Below, piece after piece: positions 1 through 5,191 of a stretch of 5,198 nt of DNA. Made by a program: the position numbers and the translations under genes. Every line of letters starts with the position of its first letter. Position 1 is the first letter of the stretch. This DNA is from Phyllobacteriaceae bacterium UBA1059. Lineage in GTDB: Bacteria; Pseudomonadota; Alphaproteobacteria; Rhizobiales; Rhizobiaceae. Below the pieces are notes generated by a model. That model had not been told where the DNA came from, searched no databases, and worked only from the letters and a program-made list of their open reading frames with translations. The DNA lies in NCBI GenBank assembly GCA_002316345.1, contig DCDI01000166.1:1-5198 (forward strand). The letters run 5' to 3'.

Positions 1-177
1 ACCAGCCCCCGCCCCTCGCGGGGCTGCGCCTCGTCGAGGACGGCGGCACCCCACAGCAGCCACCAGCGCGAACTGCCCATCAATCCGCGCCGCGATCCGG
101 TGCACGCCGCCGATGAAGGCGCCCTGCCCGCCGCCCACCATGCCAAGGCGGATCGGCTTGTTGTCAGCGTCCACCAT
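1..177 (-). CDS. Gfo/Idh/MocA-family oxidoreductase, N-terminal part only (runs off the left edge)
   Basis: The ATG at 177-175 opens a frame of 59 codons that reaches the window edge without a stop. Residues 10-28 contain a dinucleotide-binding turn, RLGMVGGGQGAFIGGVHR, typical of Gfo/Idh/MocA proteins, which use NAD(P) to oxidise or reduce sugars, inositols and related polyols in the cytoplasm. The gene starts 3 bases after the stop of the upstream sugar isomerase, so the two are almost certainly co-transcribed and probably act on the same carbohydrate. Family-like sequence holds to about residue 41 (LVAA). After that the frame reads as an Arg/Pro/Gly-rich string unlike the family, where a small-residue and Ser-Ser stretch is expected. 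Another frame of the same DNA has Ser-Ser near that place, so a frameshift or sequence error around 40-57 is possible. The family call is firm for the first 41 residues; the substrate cannot be named. Confidence 0.8.
   Translation of the reverse strand, partial: MVDADNKPIRLGMVGGGQGAFIGGVHRIAARIDGQFALVAAVGCRRPRRGAAPRGAGAG
11..39. repeat. Two adjacent GC-rich dyads at the left edge
   Basis: GCCCC (11-15) pairs with GGGGC (20-24) around TCGC, and CCTCG (29-33) pairs with CGAGG (35-39) around a single T. Both lie inside the part of the oxidoreductase frame that no longer looks like its family. They may be chance in GC-rich coding DNA, real structure, or a cause of sequencing or assembly error. 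Confidence 0.45.
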
Positions 178-180
178 GGC

Positions 181-1239
181 TCAGGCGATCCCCATCATCT
201 TGCGCAACGCCGCACGATCCGTGTTGCCGCCGGCGAAATCGTCGAACGCCTTTTCGGTCACGCGGATGATGTGGTTTTCGATGAAGTGCGCCCCTTCCGC
301 CGCCCCATCTTCCGGGTGCTTCAAACAGCATTCCCATTCCAGCACCGCCCAGGAATCGTAATCATACTGCGCAAGCTTGGAGAAGATGCCGGTGAAATCC
401 ACCTGCCCGTCGCCCAGCGAGCGGAAGCGTCCGGCGCGGTTGATCCAGGGCTGGTAGCCGGAATAAACGCCCTGTCGCCCATCCGGATTGAACTCGGCAT
501 CCTTTACATGGAAGGCGCGGATGCGCTCATGATAAAGGTCGATGAAGGCGAGATAATCCAGCTGTTGCAGCAGGAAGTGCGAGGGGTCGTAATTGATCGC
601 GCAGCGCTTATGTCCGCCGACCGCATCCAGAAACATTTCGAACGTCGCGCCGTCGAACACGTCTTCGCCCGGATGCAGCTCGAAGGCGACATCCACGCCG
701 TGCTCTTCATAGATGTCGAAGATCGGCTTCCAGCGCCGCCCGAGCTCGCCGAACGCTTCTTCGATCAGCCCTTCGGGCCGCTGCGGCCAGGGATAAAGGT
801 AAGGAAAGGCCAGCGCGCCGGTGAACGCCACCACCGTATCGAGGCCGAGATTGCGCGACGCCTTGGCCGCGAGCTTCATCTGCTCCACCGCCCAAGCCTG
901 CCGCGCTGACGGATTGCCACGCACCTCCTGCGGTGCAAACGCATCGAACTGCGCGTCATAGGCCGGGTGCACTGCGACCAGCTGCCCCTGCGTGTGCACC
1001 GAAAGCTCGGTGATCTCCACACCGCCCTCGGCGCAGATGCCCTTCACCTCCTGGCAATAATCAGCCGACTCGGCCGCCTTGCGCAGATCGAACAGCTTGC
1101 TTTCACCCGACGGGATCTGCACGCCCTTGTAGCCGAGCCCGCCTGCCCACTTTGTTATATTTGGCAGCGTATCGAACGGCGCGGCATCCCCTACGAATTG
1201 CGCAAGAAAGATGCCCGGACCCTTCATCGTCTTCGGCAT
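181..1239 (-). CDS. Sugar phosphate isomerase/epimerase, xylose-isomerase-like TIM barrel
   Basis: The 352-residue protein looks complete for the AP-endonuclease-2/xylose-isomerase-like TIM-barrel family. Members bind a divalent metal and isomerise or epimerise sugars, inositol derivatives or related keto compounds in the cytoplasm. Likely metal or catalytic residues lie in order along the barrel: Glu187 (FELHPGED), Asp218 and His221 (NYDPSH), His244 (FHVKDAEF) and Glu301 (LEWE). The N-terminal PGIFLAQFVGD and the C-terminal HIIRVTEKAFDDFAG segments match a subgroup that, from general knowledge, is commonly encoded beside Gfo/Idh/MocA oxidoreductases, as here. The ATG at 1239 is chosen because GGGAGG lies 5 bases upstream. 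There is no signal peptide or membrane segment. The family is secure. The actual substrate is unknown, and annotation as a hydroxypyruvate isomerase or inosose dehydratase relative would be overreach. Confidence 0.92.
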   Translation of the reverse strand: MPKTMKGPGIFLAQFVGDAAPFDTLPNITKWAGGLGYKGVQIPSGESKLFDLRKAAESADYCQEVKGICAEGGVEITELSVHTQGQLVAVHPAYDAQFDAFAPQEVRGNPSARQAWAVEQMKLAAKASRNLGLDTVVAFTGALAFPYLYPWPQRPEGLIEEAFGELGRRWKPIFDIYEEHGVDVAFELHPGEDVFDGATFEMFLDAVGGHKRCAINYDPSHFLLQQLDYLAFIDLYHERIRAFHVKDAEFNPDGRQGVYSGYQPWINRAGRFRSLGDGQVDFTGIFSKLAQYDYDSWAVLEWECCLKHPEDGAAEGAHFIENHIIRVTEKAFDDFAGGNTDRAALRKMMGIA

Positions 1240-1244
1240 GGATG

Positions 1245-1250
1245 CCTCCC
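1245..1250 (-). promoter_or_regulatory. Ribosome binding site of the sugar isomerase gene
   Basis: On the minus strand GGGAGG lies 5 bases before the ATG at 1239-1237. This near-consensus site fixes the start of the isomerase. Confidence 0.8.
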
Positions 1251-1355
1251 ATTCCCTGATGTCGTGCTGCTGTTGGACTTAGACCGCAATGCCCGCGCAC
1301 AGAAGCACGAATTTGGGTGTGGCGTCCGAAGTGGAACAGCTTTGCGTCAAAATGG

Positions 1356-1369
1356 GCATGCGCGCATGC
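1356..1369. repeat. Perfect 14-bp palindrome, candidate operator
   Basis: GCATGCGCGCATGC is identical to its reverse complement. It consists of two GCATGC hexamers separated by GC. It lies about 117 bases upstream of the isomerase start and 60 bases upstream of the GST start, a sensible place for a dimeric regulator acting on either gene. No regulator gene is adjacent in the window, and I do not recognise the motif as a known operator. Alternating purine-pyrimidine GC-rich DNA can also form such palindromes by chance. Confidence 0.4.
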
Positions 1370-1428
1370 GTCAGGCTCGACACGCCCCGGAGCGCGGCCT
1401 AGACGGAGCCGATATCAACGGTGTCGCC

Positions 1429-2079
1429 ATGCTGCCGATCGTCCTGCACAACTATTACCGCTCCTCCACCTCCTACCGCGTGCGCATCGCGTTGGCGATG
1501 AAGAGCATGAGCTTCACCTATGTCGCACGCGCCATCCGCGCCGGCGGGAATCGCATGCCGGATTATCTCGCGATGAACCCGCAAGGTCTCGTGCCGACGA
1601 TGGTGTGGCCAGATGGAACCGTGCTCGGGCAGTCGCTCGCCATCATCGAATTTCTGGACGAAATCCGCCCCACCCCGCCGCTGCTGCCATCGGATCCGTT
1701 CGGCCGCGCGCGCGTGCGCATGCTGGCGCAGATGATCGCCAGCGACCTACATCCGGTGAACAACTTCCGCATCCTAGACACGCTGCGCGAGCGCTATGAT
1801 GCCGACGATGCTGAGATCGCCGACTGGTTCGCGACCTGGGTGCGCGCAACCTTCGAGCCGCTAGAAACGCTGCTGTCCACCAGCCCGGAGACCGGCAGCT
1901 TCTGCCATGGCGACACGCCGGGCCTGGCCGACATCTGCCTTGTGGCGCAGGTCGTGAACAACCAGCGCTACCAGGTTGATATGGCTCCCTATCCCGTCAT
2001 CACCCGCATCGTGGATGAGTGCCTGAAGCTGCGCGCCTTCATCGACGCGCATCCAAGCCGGCAGCCCGACGCCGAATAG
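1429..2079 (+). CDS. maiA: Zeta-class glutathione S-transferase, maleylacetoacetate isomerase type
   Basis: This 216-residue cytosolic protein has the usual length and layout of zeta-class GSTs, which use glutathione to isomerise maleylacetoacetate to fumarylacetoacetate (tyrosine breakdown) or maleylpyruvate to fumarylpyruvate (gentisate pathway). The thioredoxin-like domain has the class signature RSSTSYRVRIAL (11-22), NPQGLVP with the likely cis-proline (50-56) and QSLAIIEFLDE, the glutathione-contacting segment (68-78). The helical domain has the zeta hallmarks DLHPVNNFRIL (106-116) and ADICLVAQVVNNQRYQVD (167-184). The Cys of the eukaryotic SSCS motif is Thr14 here, a substitution also tolerated in bacterial members. 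The open frame extends far upstream, but homology begins at this ATG; no strong ribosome site is present (GGAG lies 20 bases upstream), so the start rests on homology. No other tyrosine or gentisate gene is adjacent, so the substrate is inferred from family only. Confidence 0.88.
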   Translation: MLPIVLHNYYRSSTSYRVRIALAMKSMSFTYVARAIRAGGNRMPDYLAMNPQGLVPTMVWPDGTVLGQSLAIIEFLDEIRPTPPLLPSDPFGRARVRMLAQMIASDLHPVNNFRILDTLRERYDADDAEIADWFATWVRATFEPLETLLSTSPETGSFCHGDTPGLADICLVAQVVNNQRYQVDMAPYPVITRIVDECLKLRAFIDAHPSRQPDAE

Positions 2080-2091
2080 CGGTGATTAATC

Positions 2092-2547
2092 CTACTGCGG
2101 TGGCGGCGGGGTGGAACCCTGCTGCTTGTTGAAGCCGTCCTGCAGCTCGTTCATCGCCGTCTTGATCCGCTCGCGCAGGATGTCGACGGAAGCCGAGCCG
2201 GAACGCTGCATGATCGTGCCGAGCTCGCCGGCATTCTCCACCGCCGCTTCGAAAGCCTTGCGGGCCAGATCGACCTGGCTCGTCATCAACTCCTGCGGTG
2301 AGCCGGAAAGCTTGATGCCGCGCGCATTCTCGGTCGCCTGGCTGATCATGCTTTGCAGCATCTCGCGCTGGCGGTTCATCAGCGCCGAAGTGCCTTCTGC
2401 AGTGGCGCGGGCTGATTGTTCCAACGCTTCGAGGTTGCGGCGGTGATGGGCGATGATCCGATCCACATCGAAGTTGGGAATGGGAAGCGTTTGTCCCAGC
2501 CGCGTGAACATGTCGATGATCGAGTCTGAAGTCGGTTGCTGCGCCAT
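2092..2547 (-). CDS. Phasin family protein (polyhydroxyalkanoate granule-associated)
   Basis: This 151-residue, mostly helical, cysteine-free protein matches phasins, small amphipathic proteins that coat polyhydroxyalkanoate storage granules and affect their number and size. The core is the segment FDVDRIIAHHRRNLEAL (26-42) followed by ARATAEGTSALMNRQREML (46-64), which resembles the phasin pattern of a Lys/Arg-Asn-hydrophobic-Glu-Ala helix leading into an Ala-rich helix and a Gln/Arg-rich helix. A long predicted helix continues to about residue 140 and ends in a short PPPPQ tail. The ATG at 2547 is chosen because GGGAGGAG lies just upstream; an in-frame ATG at 2601 would add 18 unconserved residues and lacks a ribosome site. 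The stop lies 12 bases from the stop of the convergent GST gene. No PHA synthase or granule regulator is in the window, so the granule role is a family inference. Confidence 0.85.
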   Translation of the reverse strand: MAQQPTSDSIIDMFTRLGQTLPIPNFDVDRIIAHHRRNLEALEQSARATAEGTSALMNRQREMLQSMISQATENARGIKLSGSPQELMTSQVDLARKAFEAAVENAGELGTIMQRSGSASVDILRERIKTAMNELQDGFNKQQGSTPPPPQ

Positions 2548-2550
2548 TGT

Positions 2551-2558
2551 CTCCTCCC
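2551..2558 (-). promoter_or_regulatory. Ribosome binding site of the phasin gene
   Basis: GGGAGGAG on the minus strand ends 3 bases before the ATG at 2547, with the GGAGG core 5 bases away. This strong site decides the start against the upstream in-frame ATG at 2601 and suggests high translation, as expected for an abundant structural protein. Confidence 0.85.
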
Positions 2559-2564
2559 TATTGA

Positions 2565-2577
2565 ACAGGTTACCTGT
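2565..2577. repeat. Inverted repeat in the phasin leader, candidate operator
   Basis: ACAGGT and ACCTGT form a perfect 6-bp dyad around one central base, 18 bases upstream of the phasin start. It overlaps a second dyad, GGTTA (2568-2572) with TAACC (2581-2585). There is no T-run, so it is not a typical terminator. Its position just before the ribosome site suits a repressor site or a leader hairpin. It does not match, as far as I recall, the CTGC/GCAG-type sites of the Paracoccus PhaR regulator. Confidence 0.45.
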
Positions 2578-2581
2578 CGTT

Positions 2582-2609
2582 AACCTAAGTCGCGCGGGCA
2601 CGAAGGCAA
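2582..2609 (-). promoter_or_regulatory. Weak candidate promoter for the phasin gene
   Basis: On the minus strand TTGCCT (2609-2604) and TAGGTT (2587-2582) are spaced 16 bases apart and point toward the phasin gene. Each matches only about half of the housekeeping consensus. The dyad at 2565-2577 would fall at or just after the transcription start. The 69-base gap after the DUF445 stop leaves room for a separate promoter, but read-through from upstream is equally possible. Confidence 0.25.
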
Positions 2610-2616
2610 AGGCCGG

Positions 2617-3942
2617 TCAGCTGAGAAAAAGCACGTCGATCGTGTGCAGCGCGATGCCGGCCAGCCCGCCGATCGCCATGCCGTTGAAGCGGATATATTG
2701 CAGGTCGCGACCGATATTCAGCTCGATCACCTGCGTCAGCTGGCCGAGATCCCAGCTGCGAACCTGCTCGGAAATGAAGGTCGACACGCCGCTCTTCTGG
2801 CTTTCCACGAAGGAAGCGAGCGCCACCACGAAGCCCTCGTTCATGTCGCGGCGAATATTGGCATCATCGGCAAGGCTGCGCCCGACTTCCACGAAGATGC
2901 CCGTCAGATGTGTCCGCAGCATAGATTCGGCAGCACCCACATCCCGGTCGATGAAGCCCCGCAATTCCTTCCACAGCCCGTCGGCCAAGGTGGCCAGCTC
3001 TGGGCGCGCTAGAAGGTTGCGCTTCAGCTCCTCGGCGCGCTCGCGGTAATCAGGCGAGTTGCGGAGATTGTCGATGAAGCCCGCGACGAAGCGGTCGAAC
3101 TCATGCCGCATTGGATGGTCGTCATCGGCCTTGATGTCGTCGATCAGGCTCGCACCCGAATGCACGATCTTCTTCAAGAGATAGGCGTCGGCACGGAAGA
3201 AGTTGGCCAGCGTCGGCAATTCCTTGCGGATGCGGTCGCGCAAGGCATCCTGTGCATCATCATCCGTCAAAAAGCCGCCCAGCATCCCGATCAGCTCATC
3301 GAACAAACGCTGGTGCCGGCGCTGTTCGGTGAAGGTCGAAAGCAGATCCGCCGCAAGCGGCGCCACATCGATCTTCTCGAGCTGGTCGGTCACACGCTTC
3401 AGCAGAAAACCGCGCAGACCGGTATTCTCGACCGCCGCCAGCATCTTCGGCATCAATCGTGCGACGAACTCCGACAAGCCCTCTGAGCGCTTCGAATCAG
3501 ACAGCCAGTCCGCGACAAGCGCCGCGAAGTCGACCTCCTGAAGCTTCTTGCGCACCGGACCCGGCGCGAGAAAGTTCGTCTCGATGAAGCGGCCGAGATT
3601 GTCGGCGATCCGGGTCTGATTAGACGGGATGATCGCCGTATGCGGGATCGGCAATCCAAGGGGATGCCGGAACAGCGCCACCACCGCATACCAGTCCGCT
3701 AGCCCGCCAATCGCGGCGGCTTCCGCGAAGGCGCCGATAAATCCCAGCACGGGCGACACATCGGCATAGATGCGGCACAGCACGAAAACGAGGACACAAA
3801 GCGCAAGCGCGGCCGTCGCCACCGTCTTCACGCGCCGCAAGGCACGCGCTTTTTCAACATCGGTTGCAGATTGGATAAGGGGAGCGTCCGATACCATCAA
3901 GCCGCTCGCTGCTGGTCGATCATGCCTGTCATGTCCTGCCAT
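2617..3942 (-). CDS. DUF445 family inner-membrane protein, related to E. coli YjiN
   Basis: This 441-residue protein belongs to DUF445, a family of unknown biochemical function. Its signature runs from residue 79 to 106: GGLADWYAVVALFRHPLG, then LPIPHTAIIP. Predicted membrane segments lie at about 40-60 and 62-91, and a third hydrophobic stretch closes the protein at about 419-441, following the conserved IRFNGMAIGGLAG. The roughly 320 residues between are charged and helical, probably one large soluble domain held at the membrane by both ends. The start is uncertain: the ATG at 3942 lacks a ribosome site and lies in the loop of a small hairpin, while the in-frame ATG at 3897 (MVSDAPL, giving 426 residues) also has only a weak purine stretch. 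The gene follows the acetyltransferase by 40 bases and precedes the phasin by 69 bases on the same strand, so co-transcription is plausible. Confidence 0.88.
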   Translation of the reverse strand: MAGHDRHDRPAASGLMVSDAPLIQSATDVEKARALRRVKTVATAALALCVLVFVLCRIYADVSPVLGFIGAFAEAAAIGGLADWYAVVALFRHPLGLPIPHTAIIPSNQTRIADNLGRFIETNFLAPGPVRKKLQEVDFAALVADWLSDSKRSEGLSEFVARLMPKMLAAVENTGLRGFLLKRVTDQLEKIDVAPLAADLLSTFTEQRRHQRLFDELIGMLGGFLTDDDAQDALRDRIRKELPTLANFFRADAYLLKKIVHSGASLIDDIKADDDHPMRHEFDRFVAGFIDNLRNSPDYRERAEELKRNLLARPELATLADGLWKELRGFIDRDVGAAESMLRTHLTGIFVEVGRSLADDANIRRDMNEGFVVALASFVESQKSGVSTFISEQVRSWDLGQLTQVIELNIGRDLQYIRFNGMAIGGLAGIALHTIDVLFLS

Positions 3943-3951
3943 GTAGGCAGG
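3935..3951. repeat. Small hairpin around the upstream DUF445 start codon
   Basis: CCTGCC (3935-3940) and GGCAGG (3946-3951) pair as a 6-bp stem with a 5-base loop. The ATG at 3942-3940 falls at the loop edge of the transcript. The stem would hinder initiation at this ATG, which favours the alternative start at 3897 or implies translational control. Confidence 0.4.
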
Positions 3952-3982
3952 CGCAAGCTTAGAACCAGCCGCGAATCGTCAC

Positions 3983-4543
3983 TTAGGCGAATTCGCGCAC
4001 CGGCTGTTCGCCCGACTCGCTGGTCAAGATGATGGGCAGCGCACTTTCTTCCACTGGCGATAACACCACCGTGCCGGTCGTTTCACCATCCATGAAGCGC
4101 AGATGCGCACCGAATGAGCGCGCAAGCCGGCGCATGGCGACATTGCCGGGGTGAGTCGTGACCTTGAGCTGAATATAGCCGAGCGCCTGCGCATGGCCGA
4201 TGATGCGGCGAAACAGCCGGCGGCCGAGGCCATGATGCTGAAGGTCGCGCTCGACGCTGAAGGCGATCTCACCTGTTGGGATTTCGAACTCAGGCCGCTC
4301 ATGCAATTCGGCGGCACCGAGCACATGGTCGTCTTCCACATAGGCGACGACTGTTGCGCCTTCACCGAAGCAGCGATCCGCATAGGCGGCGACAAAGCCT
4401 TCCGACGTTCCACCATTGAACCGGTCATGCCGGCTTTCGCCATCCAGCCGCAGCAGATGCTCCTTGAAGCGGCAACGATCCGATGGCCGCAACTGGCGTA
4501 TCACGCCCGGAAAGGCTAAAGGTGCGGATGAGGCAGAAGTCAT
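3983..4543 (-). CDS. GNAT family N-acetyltransferase
   Basis: The 186-residue protein has the GNAT fold. Such enzymes move an acetyl group from acetyl-CoA to an amine on a small molecule or protein. The acetyl-CoA pyrophosphate loop is QHHGLG (102-107) at the start of the helix RRLFRRIIGHAQALGY, preceded by the strand GEIAFSVERDL. It is followed by the strand IQLKVTTHPGN and the C-terminal helix AMRRLARSFGA (136-146). The early segment IRQLRPSDRCRFKEHLLRLDGESRHDRF (15-42) with the SRHDRF turn resembles stand-alone GNATs and the acetyltransferase parts of larger acyl-CoA synthetase-like proteins. The ATG at 4543 is chosen over a GTG at 4585 because GTGGAG lies 5 bases upstream of the ATG, and the extra 14 residues are unlike the fold. 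The substrate is unknown. The gene lies 40 bases before DUF445 and is divergent from rirA. Confidence 0.87.
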   Translation of the reverse strand: MTSASSAPLAFPGVIRQLRPSDRCRFKEHLLRLDGESRHDRFNGGTSEGFVAAYADRCFGEGATVVAYVEDDHVLGAAELHERPEFEIPTGEIAFSVERDLQHHGLGRRLFRRIIGHAQALGYIQLKVTTHPGNVAMRRLARSFGAHLRFMDGETTGTVVLSPVEESALPIILTSESGEQPVREFA

Positions 4544-4548
4544 GTCAG

Positions 4549-4554
4549 CTCCAC
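4549..4554 (-). promoter_or_regulatory. Ribosome binding site of the GNAT gene
   Basis: GTGGAG lies 5 bases before the ATG at 4543 on the minus strand and decides that start over the upstream GTG at 4585. Immediately upstream in the leader, GGGG (4567-4564) and CCCC (4559-4556) can form a 4-bp hairpin with a 4-base loop. Confidence 0.7.
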
Positions 4555-4590
4555 AGGGGTCCTCCCCGAGCGATTGGCCCGACACCCCTC

Positions 4591-4618
4591 ATATTGTGCA
4601 TTGCAACATAATTTTCAA
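4591..4618 (-). promoter_or_regulatory. Candidate promoter for the GNAT gene
   Basis: On the minus strand TTGAAA (4618-4613) is a fair -35 box, and CAATAT (4596-4591) lies 16 bases downstream as a weak -10. An imperfect dyad, TTGTGCA and TGCAACA (4594-4608), overlaps the spacer and -10 and could be an operator. The region is clearly more AT-rich than the surrounding genes, which supports a promoter location. Confidence 0.35.
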
Positions 4619-4643
4619 GCAGACAGCACGTCGCAGTTTTTTC

Positions 4644-4660
4644 TCTGGAATAATTCTAAA
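4644..4660. promoter_or_regulatory. ICE-like box (candidate Irr-binding site) upstream of rirA
   Basis: TCTGGAATAATTCTAAA has a perfect right half, TTCTAAA, and a left half matching TTTAGAA at 5 of 7 positions, separated by 3 bases. The inner core GAATAATTC is a perfect dyad. This resembles the iron control element bound by Irr in rhizobia and relatives; the consensus is quoted from memory. It lies 40 bases upstream of the rirA start, where it could overlap the promoter. In rhizobia and Agrobacterium, cross-regulation between Irr and RirA is established knowledge, so the site makes biological sense. Confidence 0.55.
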
Positions 4661-4674
4661 CTAGGTCGCATAGT
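4645..4674 (+). promoter_or_regulatory. Weak candidate promoter for rirA
   Basis: CATAGT (4669-4674) is a possible -10 box with 4 of 6 consensus bases. CTGGAA (4645-4650), 18 bases upstream, would be a poor -35. If this is right, the ICE-like dyad covers the -35 region, fitting repression by Irr when iron is low. The assignment is tentative. Confidence 0.3.
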
Positions 4675-4700
4675 AAGAACACACGAAGCGGGAACGTCCG

Positions 4701-5180
4701 ATGCGTCTGACACGACAAACCAATTACGCGATCCGGATCCTGATGTACTGCGCGGCCAATGACGGTCGCCTCAGCCGGATTCCCGAGATCGCTGCTTCTT
4801 ACAATGTTTCCGAGCTGTTTCTGTTCAAAATTCTGCAACCGCTCGTGGAACATGGCTTCATCACCACAGTTCGCGGGCGCAATGGCGGCGTAAAGCTTGC
4901 CAAGCCGGCCACCGACATCACCTTGTTCGATGTGGTGCGCGTGACGGAAGAAGGCTTCTCCATGGCGGAGTGCTTCGATGCCGACTCGGACTGCCCGCTG
5001 ATCGACAGTTGCGGCTTGAACGCGTCGCTGCGCCGCGCGCTCGGCGCCTTCTTCGAGGTTCTGGCGGGCGTTTCGATCGCGAGCCTCGCCACGCCTGAAA
5101 GCGACATTCACCGTCGACTCGGCCTGCCTGACCTCAAGGACAAGCCGGCTGCCGTTGCCGAACTCAAGAAGGCCAGCTGA
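4701..5180 (+). CDS. rirA: Rrf2-family iron-responsive transcriptional regulator RirA
   Basis: The 159-residue protein is an Rrf2-family repressor that best fits RirA, which in rhizobia carries an Fe-S cluster and represses iron-uptake genes when iron is plentiful. The N-terminus MRLTRQTNYAIRILMYCAAN and the winged helix-turn-helix (about 24-67, with SELFLFKILQPL as recognition region and the wing VRGRNGGVKLAKP) are nearly as I recall for RirA. Three cysteines, Cys91, Cys98 and Cys104 (ECF, DCPL, DSCGLN), sit where the cluster ligands lie. The dimerisation helix follows at 107-125. The gap Cys91-Cys98 seems one residue shorter than in Rhizobium. The ATG at 4701 has GGGA 7 bases upstream. An ICE-like dyad lies in the upstream region. 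IscR and NsrR are less likely because the N-terminus and cysteine context match RirA. No iron-uptake target gene is in the window. Confidence 0.88.
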   Translation: MRLTRQTNYAIRILMYCAANDGRLSRIPEIAASYNVSELFLFKILQPLVEHGFITTVRGRNGGVKLAKPATDITLFDVVRVTEEGFSMAECFDADSDCPLIDSCGLNASLRRALGAFFEVLAGVSIASLATPESDIHRRLGLPDLKDKPAAVAELKKAS

Positions 5181-5191
5181 GTTAGTGCTGG
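5173..5191 (+). terminator. Possible hairpin overlapping the rirA stop, window ends before it can be judged
   Basis: CCAGC (5173-5177) and GCTGG (5187-5191) can pair around a 9-base loop that contains the TGA stop, extended by two G-T pairs. Only seven bases remain to the window edge, with no T-run visible, so a terminator is a weak suggestion. Confidence 0.2.

Larger units (their letters stand above)
1240..1428. promoter_or_regulatory. Divergent intergenic region between the sugar isomerase and the zeta-class GST gene
   Basis: These 189 bases must hold the promoters for both the leftward isomerase/oxidoreductase unit and the rightward GST gene. I could not identify a convincing -35/-10 pair. 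The best minus-strand -35 is TTGACG (1350-1345), but the matching -10 position reads GGACGC. The most structured element is the palindrome at 1356-1369. TGCGTCA occurs twice as a direct repeat (1343-1349 and 1367-1373), 24 bases apart, with the second copy overlapping the palindrome's right edge. Open frames that cross this region on the plus strand have no start or ribosome site and are antisense continuations. Confidence 0.5.

Noticed and set aside
100..909. Long 269-codon open frame on the plus strand
   Set aside because: It lies opposite the well-supported isomerase gene, has no recognisable domain or ribosome site, and is expected as an antisense shadow in GC-rich DNA.
967..1428. Upstream extension of the GST frame, which would give a 370-residue fusion
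   Set aside because: The first part is antisense to the isomerase and the rest crosses the intergenic region; GST homology starts at the ATG at 1429.
2548..2601. 18-residue N-terminal extension of the phasin
   Set aside because: The strong GGGAGGAG site lies within this stretch directly before the ATG at 2547, and the extension has no phasin-like sequence.
2453..3049. 198-codon plus-strand frame spanning the phasin start and DUF445 end
   Set aside because: It is Ser/Arg-rich, crosses two genes and an intergenic gap on the opposite strand, and has no ribosome site or recognisable motif.
4544..4585. GTG start at 4585 for the acetyltransferase
   Set aside because: It adds 14 residues containing the leader hairpin and the ribosome site of the better ATG at 4543.
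4544..4700. RirA operator of the TGA-N9-TCA type for autoregulation
   Set aside because: I looked for this pattern in the divergent region and found no convincing match; only the ICE-like dyad stands out.
4656..5111. 151-codon minus-strand frame opposite rirA
   Set aside because: It is antisense to a clearly conserved gene and shows no domain of its own.
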